From: Ruminococcus sp.
GTDB taxonomy: Bacteria; Bacillota; Clostridia; Oscillospirales; Acutalibacteraceae
DNA length: 19,610 nucleotides
NCBI GenBank assembly: GCA_017502425.1
Contig: JAFVVB010000103.1
Span: forward strand, 1-19,610
Direction: 5' to 3'
Shown here: in pieces, positions 14,938 to 19,610 of the stretch
How the letters are laid out: each line of letters begins with the position of its first letter
Numbering within the stretch: the stretch's first letter is position 1
The notes under the pieces: generated by a model
Database searches by the model: none
What the model saw: only the letters and a program-made list of their open reading frames with translations
Told to the model about the DNA's origin: nothing
Made by a program: the position numbers and the translations under genes

Positions 14938-14966
14938 AAAAAAAGCGATGCAATGCACCGCTTTTT
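14938..14966 (-). terminator. Intrinsic terminator of ylxM-ffh-rpsP-khpA
   Basis: AAAAAGCGATGCA (14940-14952) and TGCACCGCTTTTT (14954-14966) pair with one position that is G-U in the minus-strand RNA. Seven T residues follow in the minus sense. The inner pairs would open to form a loop. It lies 9 bases after the khpA stop. Confidence 0.88.
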
Positions 14967-14974
14967 CTGTGTTC

Positions 14975-15208
14975 TTAGTCAATTTCGACCATAATTCTCT
15001 CGTTGCTTCTGATAGCAGCTGAGCGAGCAACTGTACGGATAGCACGAGCGATTCTGCCCTGCTTACCAATAATTCTGCCCATATCATTTTCAGCAACGTG
15101 GAGGTGGTATACAACAGTACCGTCTTCGTTAGGTTCATCAACCGTAACCGAAACCTCCGCAGGCTCTTCTACTAAGCCTTTAGCAATTGTTAAAAGTAAG
15201 TCTTTCAT
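14975..15208 (-). CDS. khpA: KH-domain RNA-binding protein KhpA (YlqC)
   Basis: KhpA is a small RNA-binding protein that partners KhpB in Gram-positives and affects cell division and elongation in streptococci. The 77-residue product is a single KH domain; the RNA-binding GxxG loop is GKQG in MGRIIGKQGRIARAIRTV. The N-terminal MKDLLLTIAKGLVEEPAEV is typical of the family. The ATG at 15208 is preferred, with AGGAA about 8 bases upstream; a TTG directly before it is possible. It sits 21 bases after rpsP in the common Firmicutes order ffh-rpsP-khpA-rimM-trmD, although here a terminator and new promoter separate it from rimM. Confidence 0.93.
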   Translation of the reverse strand: MKDLLLTIAKGLVEEPAEVSVTVDEPNEDGTVVYHLHVAENDMGRIIGKQGRIARAIRTVARSAAIRSNERIMVEID

Positions 15209-15229
15209 CAAAACTGTTCCTTTCAGAAA

Positions 15230-15469
15230 TTAGAGAATGCCGTTCTTCTTGAAAAGGTTTTTAACAGTATCAGTTGGCTGTGCACCCTTAGCGATCCACT
15301 CTTTAACCTTATCAGCGTCAACCTTAACCTCTGATGGCTCTGTAAGTGGGTTGTATGTGCCGATTTCCTCGATGAAACGACCATCACGTGGATATCTTGA
15401 ATCAGCTACAACGATTCTGTAAAAAGGTGACTTTTTAGCGCCCATTCTTCTTAATCTGATTTTTACCAT
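15230..15469 (-). CDS. rpsP: 30S ribosomal protein S16
   Basis: S16 binds 16S rRNA early in assembly of the 30S body. The 79-residue product starts MVKIRLRRMGAKKSPFYRIV, the invariant N-terminus of the family, with DGRFIEEIGTYNPL following. The ATG at 15469 has a strong GGAGGAA ribosome site. The frame extends upstream to 15538, but that part is unlike S16 and is rejected. It lies 73 bases after ffh. Confidence 0.97.
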   Translation of the reverse strand: MVKIRLRRMGAKKSPFYRIVVADSRYPRDGRFIEEIGTYNPLTEPSEVKVDADKVKEWIAKGAQPTDTVKNLFKKNGIL

Positions 15470-15542
15470 TTTTAGTTCCTCCAATATATTGTAGTTTTTA
15501 TATTTATTACCAATGTAATTTATTGGCATAGAAAACAATTAA

Positions 15543-16916
15543 TTAAAATCCAGGGAAGCCTCCGCCACCCATTGGTCCCATAGGACCACCTAAACCAGGG
15601 AGATTCGGCATACGTTTACCCTTTTTGGTAGCACGGGTGAACTGCTTCATCATCTTCTGAGTCTGCTCAAGCTGTTTTATCAGGCGGTTGACTTCTTCAA
15701 CCGATCTGCCTGAACCAGCAGCAATTCTGCGTTTTCTCTGAGCATTAATCAAAGATGGTTTAGCACGTTCTTCCTTAGTCATAGAAAGGATAATAGCTTT
15801 AGACCAATCGAGCTGGCGCTCGTTGATATCAACATCATCGAGTTTATTACCTACGCCCGGAATCTTTGACAAAATACCCTTGATAGGACCCATATTTCTG
15901 ATCTGGTCGAACTGGTCGAGCATATCATTGAAGTCCATTTTATTCTTGAGCATTTTTTCGGCTAACTGTTCAGCCTTTTTCTGATCGAGTTTCTGCTCTG
16001 CTTCTTCAATCAGAGAGAGCACATCGCCCATACCTAAGATTCGGTTAGCCATTCTGTCAGGATGGAAAACCTCGAGGTCCTCGAGTTTCTCACCAGTACC
16101 TGAGAATTTAATCGGTCTGCCAGTAACAGCTTTTACTGAAAGTGCAGCACCGCCTCTGGTGTCACCATCAAGTTTAGTGAGAATAACACCGGTGATATCT
16201 AAAAGTTCGTTGAACGTTTTAGCAACATTTACTGCGTCCTGACCGGTCATAGAATCGATAACGAGTAAAATCTCATCGATATCAACAGACGCTTTGATAT
16301 TTTTAAGCTCATCCATGAGCTCTTCGTCGATATGAAGTCGACCGGCAGTATCAAGGATAACAACATCGTTACCATAGTCTTTAGCGTGTTTAATCGCTTC
16401 TTTAGCGATTTTCACAGGATTTACCTGACCCATCTCAAAAACAGGAGTCTGGGCTTTTTCGCCGACTACTTTGAGCTGCTCAATAGCAGCAGGACGATAT
16501 ATATCACACGCAACCAGAAGTGGTCGGTGGTTCTGTTTCTTTAAATGGAGCGCAAGTTTCGCAGCATGAGTGGTTTTACCAGCACCCTGAAGACCACACA
16601 TCATGATAACGGTAGGTGGCTTTGATGCAAAGTGAATTCTCGCATTCTCCGCACCCATAAGTTCTGTGAGCTCTTCGTTTACGATTTTGATAACCATCTG
16701 CGCAGGTGTTAAGCTCTCCATAACTTCAGAGCCAACCGCACGCTCGTTTACTCTGTTAGTAAAATCTTTAGCAACTTTATAGTTAACGTCAGCCTCGAGC
16801 AAAGCGAGTCTGACTTCTCGCATCGCTTCTTTAACGTCTTTTTCAGTAAGCTTACCTTTATTCTTAAGTTTTTTAAACGCTTTGGTAAGTTTTTCAGACA
16901 AACCTTCAAATGCCAT
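15543..16916 (-). CDS. ffh: Signal recognition particle GTPase Ffh (SRP54)
   Basis: Ffh binds the SRP RNA and signal sequences on ribosomes and docks with FtsY to target membrane proteins. The 457-residue protein has an N-terminal four-helix N domain, a GTPase domain with the P-loop GLQGAGKT at 108-115, DTAGRL, TKLDGDTRGGAAL and the G-domain end SGTGEKLEDLEVF. The C-terminal M domain contains GPIKGILSKIPG, RRIAAGSGRSVEEVNRLIKQ and a Met/Gly-rich tail. The ATG at 16916 follows an AGGAGG site by seven bases and lies two bases after the ylxM stop, so translation is probably coupled. Confidence 0.97.
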   Translation of the reverse strand: MAFEGLSEKLTKAFKKLKNKGKLTEKDVKEAMREVRLALLEADVNYKVAKDFTNRVNERAVGSEVMESLTPAQMVIKIVNEELTELMGAENARIHFASKPPTVIMMCGLQGAGKTTHAAKLALHLKKQNHRPLLVACDIYRPAAIEQLKVVGEKAQTPVFEMGQVNPVKIAKEAIKHAKDYGNDVVILDTAGRLHIDEELMDELKNIKASVDIDEILLVIDSMTGQDAVNVAKTFNELLDITGVILTKLDGDTRGGAALSVKAVTGRPIKFSGTGEKLEDLEVFHPDRMANRILGMGDVLSLIEEAEQKLDQKKAEQLAEKMLKNKMDFNDMLDQFDQIRNMGPIKGILSKIPGVGNKLDDVDINERQLDWSKAIILSMTKEERAKPSLINAQRKRRIAAGSGRSVEEVNRLIKQLEQTQKMMKQFTRATKKGKRMPNLPGLGGPMGPMGGGGFPGF

Positions 16917-16918
16917 AA

Positions 16919-17275
16919 TCAAACCTCCTGTTCATAAAGGCTCTGGGCTGTTTTCTTAATATCCTCACCTAGTTTTTTAACTTTTTCATCATCTGTTTTT
17001 TTGAGCTTATCCGCCATTTCAATGATGCTTAAAAGTCCTTGCTGAGTATTGGAAAATCTCTCGCAAAGTCTGAGGTTTTCTTCAAAAGTGTACAGACTCT
17101 TCTTAGCACGTTCAAGAGCGTCTCTCACTCCCTGACGTGACATCGATAAAATATCGGCAGTTTCCTTAAGCGATAAATCGTCGTTATAGTACAGCGAAAC
17201 CGCTTCCTGCTGAGTAGAAGATAACATCTGTCCGTAAAAGTCAAAAAGCAGTGAAATCTCAAGATTCTTATCCAA
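16919..17275 (-). CDS. ylxM: YlxM-type helix-turn-helix protein, probable SRP-associated factor
   Basis: YlxM is a small sigma-factor-like helix-turn-helix protein encoded upstream of ffh in Firmicutes; streptococcal YlxM is reported to modulate SRP function. The 118-residue product opens DKNLEISLLFDFYGQMLSSTQ and then has the HTH segment LSLKETADILSMSRQGVRDALERAKKSL in two helices at about residues 36-63, with a helical C-terminal tail. I place the start at the TTG at 17275, 9 bases after AGGAGG, because this gives the family's usual N-terminus. A GTG at 17296 would put the ribosome site inside the gene. The stop codon is two bases from the ffh ATG. Confidence 0.88.
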   Translation of the reverse strand: MDKNLEISLLFDFYGQMLSSTQQEAVSLYYNDDLSLKETADILSMSRQGVRDALERAKKSLYTFEENLRLCERFSNTQQGLLSIIEMADKLKKTDDEKVKKLGEDIKKTAQSLYEQEV

Positions 17276-17299
17276 AAAAATCACCCTCCTGACCACGTT

Positions 17300-17324
17300 A
17301 GTGTAAAGTAAAACGCTTTACACT
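17300..17324 (-). other. Perfect inverted repeat at the 5' end of the ylxM-ffh transcript
   Basis: AGTGTAAAG (17300-17308) and CTTTACACT (17316-17324) are perfect complements around seven bases. The predicted transcription start is about 17324, so the repeat would be either a stem-loop at the very 5' end of the mRNA or an operator over the start site. Nested inside it is TGTAAA-N4-TTTAC, related to the palindrome before ftsL. Confidence 0.6.
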
Positions 17325-17330
17325 TTAGCG

Positions 17331-17359
17331 ATTATATCAAAGCACTCTCACTTTGTCAA
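17331..17359 (-). promoter_or_regulatory. Perfect-consensus SigA promoter of ylxM-ffh-rpsP-khpA
   Basis: TTGACA (17354-17359), 17 bases, TATAAT (17331-17336) on the minus strand: both boxes match the housekeeping consensus exactly. The start site would lie near 17324. The promoter is divergent from the phoH promoter about 65 bases away. Confidence 0.93.
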
Positions 17360-17423
17360 GCATAATCACGATTTTTTCTCATTTTAAGCTGCAAAATTTT
17401 ACCATTATAATGTTATATTTTCT

Positions 17424-17452
17424 TTGATTTTAGTGATTTGCTGTGATATAAT
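17424..17452 (+). promoter_or_regulatory. SigA-type promoter of phoH-ybeY-dgkA-era
   Basis: TTGATT (17424-17429) and TATAAT (17447-17452) are separated by 17 bases on the plus strand. The start site would lie near 17459, about 40 bases before the phoH ATG. It uses the same boxes as the mraZ promoter. Confidence 0.85.
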
Positions 17453-17499
17453 AATATTTGTGTAACTGTATCACTTCACATATTTTAGGGAGATGTTCT

Positions 17500-18471
17500 A
17501 TGGAACAGATTATCAACATAGACCGAATGGAGCATGCTATCGCTCTTTTCGGAAGTTTTGATGAAAACATAAAACTCATCGAATCTGAATTTATAGTTCG
17601 TGTCACCGCAAGGGACAGCGAACTGAAAATAAGCGGCGATCCTGAAAACGTAATGAAAGCATCGAAAGTCGTCGACTCGTTGCTCTCGCTTTTAAGCAGA
17701 GGCGAGCAGCTCTCGGAGCAGAACGTCAGGTACTGCATTTCTCTCATCAACGAAGGTAGTGAGGAAAAAATCGAGCAACTCGCTTCAGACTGTATATGCG
17801 TCACTGCAAAAGGTAAACCGATAAAACCTAAAACCATCGGTCAAAAAAAGTACTGCAACGCTATCAGCGATAACACTATCACCATCGGTGTCGGACCGGC
17901 AGGTACAGGTAAAACATACTTGGCGGTTGCTATGGCGGTAACTGCTTTTCGTGCTATGGATTTCAACCGCATCATACTCACTAGACCGGCGGTAGATGCG
18001 GGCGAAAAACTCGGTTTTCTTCCGGGTGATTTACAAAGCAAGGTAGACCCTTATTTAAGACCACTTTACGATGCGCTTTTTGATATGCTCGGTGCCGAAA
18101 CGTACCAGAAATATTTAGAAAGAGGAAACATAGAAGTTGCACCTTTAGCGTATATGAGAGGTCGCACACTCGACGATTCTTTCATCATTTTAGACGAAGC
18201 CCAGAACACCACAACCGAGCAGATGAAAATGTTTTTAACAAGACTCGGTAACGGTTCTAAAATGGTCATCACCGGTGACATCACCCAGATTGACCTTCCA
18301 AATGGTGCTAAAAGCGGTCTCAAAGAAGCCGTCAGAATTCTTAAAAACATCAAAGATATTAAACACGTCACTTTTTCAGAGAAAGATGTCGTGCGACATA
18401 AATTAGTTCAGGACATTATCAAGGCGTATGAAAAAAACGAGGAGGCAAAAAGACGATATGACAAAGGATAA
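17500..18471 (+). CDS. phoH: PhoH-family ATPase (PhoH-like/YbeZ)
   Basis: PhoH-like proteins are RNA-associated P-loop ATPases, usually encoded with the rRNA endonuclease YbeY. The 323-residue product has an N-terminal domain of about 100 residues (EQIINIDRMEHAIALFG onward), then the Walker A GPAGTGKT at 132-139, the conserved RPAVDAGEKLGFLPGDL, the Walker B FIILDEAQN at 228-236, and ITGDITQIDLP. The ATG at 17500 follows a GGGAGA site by about seven bases; an upstream TTG at 17458 would lie at the predicted transcription start and is rejected. Its 3' end overlaps ybeY by 14 bases, so the two are probably translationally coupled. Confidence 0.95.
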   Translation: MEQIINIDRMEHAIALFGSFDENIKLIESEFIVRVTARDSELKISGDPENVMKASKVVDSLLSLLSRGEQLSEQNVRYCISLINEGSEEKIEQLASDCICVTAKGKPIKPKTIGQKKYCNAISDNTITIGVGPAGTGKTYLAVAMAVTAFRAMDFNRIILTRPAVDAGEKLGFLPGDLQSKVDPYLRPLYDALFDMLGAETYQKYLERGNIEVAPLAYMRGRTLDDSFIILDEAQNTTTEQMKMFLTRLGNGSKMVITGDITQIDLPNGAKSGLKEAVRILKNIKDIKHVTFSEKDVVRHKLVQDIIKAYEKNEEAKRRYDKG

Positions 18472-18961
18472 AATCAGAGTAGTAATCACTAATTCACAGA
18501 AAGCTGTGAAAATCCCTACGGGACTTAGAATGTTAGTAAGACGTTGCTGCAACGCAGTGTTGAAAATGGAAAAATTTGAAGGTGCTGCTGAAATCAGCGT
18601 TACTTTCGTTGATAATGAGCAAATCAAAGAATTAAACACTCAGTACAGGGATAAACCTATCGAAACGGACGTGCTATCTTTTCCTATGGGAAGTGACGGA
18701 AAATACGATATTGACCCTCAGACAGGAGCTCAGATTTTAGGCGATGTTGTTATTTCTATGGAAAAAGCACTCGAACAATCTAAACTCTACGACCACTCTT
18801 TCCAGCGCGAAGTGGGATATCTCACAGCTCACAGTGTACTCCATCTTCTGGGATACGACCATATGGAGCCACTCGAGAAAGTACATATGAGAGAAAAAGA
18901 AGAATACGTTATGGATATGCTCGGACTGGAAGCAAGTCAGGGATACATAGGCGAAGAATAA
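18458..18961 (+). CDS. ybeY: Endoribonuclease YbeY (16S rRNA maturation)
   Basis: YbeY is a metal-dependent endoribonuclease needed for 16S rRNA 3'-end processing and 70S quality control. The 167-residue product has the zinc-binding HSVLHLLGYDH, giving His125, His129 and His135 in the H-x3-H-x5-H pattern, and the upstream ETDVLSFP segment that is invariant in the family. The ATG at 18458 has GAGGAGG upstream at a somewhat long spacing of about 12 bases; another ATG at 18428 lies further inside phoH with a poorer site. dgkA and era follow, which is the common Firmicutes order. Confidence 0.95.
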   Translation: MTKDKIRVVITNSQKAVKIPTGLRMLVRRCCNAVLKMEKFEGAAEISVTFVDNEQIKELNTQYRDKPIETDVLSFPMGSDGKYDIDPQTGAQILGDVVISMEKALEQSKLYDHSFQREVGYLTAHSVLHLLGYDHMEPLEKVHMREKEEYVMDMLGLEASQGYIGEE

Positions 18962-18965
18962 TACT

Positions 18966-19460
18966 ATGAAAAAACGATTTTTAAAACAAGTCCATAGCTT
19001 TTACTATGCTATACGAGGACTGCTATCCGTACTCAAAACAGAATCGCATATGAGATTCCATTTAGTAGCAGGACTTTATGTTGTCGCTTTCTGCTCAAAG
19101 TTTTACGAGCTTTCAGCGACAAAGTGGTGTGTGTTGCTATTCACCATCAGCTTAGTTTTCATCACCGAAATACTCAACACCGTACTCGAGCGTGTATGCG
19201 ATAGCATCACGAAAGAATACAGCAAAGACATCGAATTCATAAAAGACGTATCAGCCGGTGCAGTATTAGTCGGTGCTGTCGGTTCGGTTATCATCGCTTT
19301 TCTGCTACTATTTGATATAGAAACATTCAAAAACATCTTCTATCATTTCACTCACAATTTAGTAGATCTTGTTTTTCTTATCATAGGTACTGTAATCGCG
19401 ATTCTTTTCATCGGTGTAAAACCTGAGAGTTATCTCAGAATATTTAAACGTAAAAAATAA
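18966..19460 (+). CDS. dgkA: Diacylglycerol/undecaprenol kinase family protein (DgkA-like)
   Basis: This is a small integral membrane kinase. Gram-positive members mainly phosphorylate undecaprenol, feeding the lipid carrier pool used by MraY. Of 164 residues, the family core runs TEILNTVLERVCDS (Glu68 and Asn71 conserved), then EYSKDIEFIKDVSAGAVL, with the lipid-kinase KDxxAGAV motif at about 93-100. Hydrophobic spans fall near 34-44, 53-70, 98-116 and 133-150. The last span and basic tail make it longer than E. coli DgkA (about 120 residues). It starts four bases after the ybeY stop with only a weak ribosome site, so coupling is likely. Confidence 0.93.
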   Translation: MKKRFLKQVHSFYYAIRGLLSVLKTESHMRFHLVAGLYVVAFCSKFYELSATKWCVLLFTISLVFITEILNTVLERVCDSITKEYSKDIEFIKDVSAGAVLVGAVGSVIIAFLLLFDIETFKNIFYHFTHNLVDLVFLIIGTVIAILFIGVKPESYLRIFKRKK

Positions 19461-19471
19461 AAGGATATATT

Positions 19472-19610
19472 ATGAATAAAAACGATAAATCAGCTTTCAT
19501 AGCTTTAACCGGCAGACCAAACGTGGGAAAATCATCACTTTTAAACTGCATGCTCAAACAGAAAATCGCTATCGTGTCATCTAAACCTCAGACTACACGC
19601 ACCCGTATCA
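19472..19610 (+). CDS. era: GTPase Era (partial, 3' end outside window)
   Basis: Era is the essential GTPase that binds the 3' end of 16S rRNA and helps 30S maturation. Only the first 46 codons are in the window: the product begins MNKNDKSAFIALTGRPNVGK with the P-loop GRPNVGKSSLLN, then KIAIVSSKPQTTRTRI, the family's switch I region. The ATG at 19472 has an AAGGA site 7 bases upstream and lies 11 bases after dgkA. The gene is cut by the right edge. Confidence 0.96.
   Translation, partial: MNKNDKSAFIALTGRPNVGKSSLLNCMLKQKIAIVSSKPQTTRTRI

Noticed and set aside
1..19610. Mobile element, phage, CRISPR or defence island
   Set aside because: All genes fit housekeeping families in conserved orders; no transposase, integrase, terminal inverted repeats or spaced repeat arrays were seen on either strand.

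Overview
The window is a block of conserved housekeeping genes from a low-to-moderate GC Gram-positive bacterium, most likely class Clostridia (Bacillota), perhaps near the Oscillospiraceae/Ruminococcaceae. Support comes from the gene orders ylxM-ffh-rpsP-khpA then rimM-trmD, phoH-ybeY-dgkA-era and mraZ-rsmH-ftsL-pbp-mraY-ftsW-murG-murA, from an HPr with both His15 and Ser46, from consensus SigA-type promoters and strong GGAGG ribosome sites, and from a PASTA-bearing division PBP. The genus cannot be fixed from the sequence alone. No mobile element, CRISPR array, tRNA or rRNA was seen.

Layout: everything left of about 17.36 kb is read leftward (minus strand), and the last 2.1 kb is read rightward. 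The divergence point at 17.34-17.45 kb carries two back-to-back promoters. Minus-strand units, in order of transcription: (1) ylxM-ffh-rpsP-khpA (SRP and translation), ending at a terminator at 14.95 kb; (2) rimM-trmD (30S maturation and tRNA m1G37), with its own promoter; (3) ptsH (HPr), monocistronic, with promoter, leader hairpin and terminator; (4) uvrC-rsmD-coaD-coiled-coil gene, from a promoter at 13.03 kb to a terminator at 9.55 kb; (5) the division and cell wall (dcw) cluster mraZ-rsmH // ftsL // pbp-mraY-ftsW-murG-murA, running off the left edge. The plus-strand unit is phoH-ybeY-dgkA-era, with era cut by the right edge.

The dcw genes make and polymerise lipid II at the septum: MraY and MurG build lipid II, FtsW and the class B PBP polymerise and cross-link it, FtsL scaffolds them, MurA starts the precursor pathway, and MraZ is the probable autorepressor. 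The cluster is condensed, with no murE or murF between pbp and mraY and no murD between mraY and ftsW. It also appears split into sub-units: a 393-base AT-rich gap with a palindrome and promoter lies before ftsL, and an intrinsic terminator lies between ftsL and pbp.

The main anomalies are a one-base frameshift in rsmD, a Rex-like palindrome over the putative ftsL -35 box with a related motif at the start of the ylxM-ffh transcript, and a terminator-like hairpin in the ptsH leader. I found no clear case for a wholly new biological system. The regulatory layer of the dcw cluster is the part most worth follow-up.
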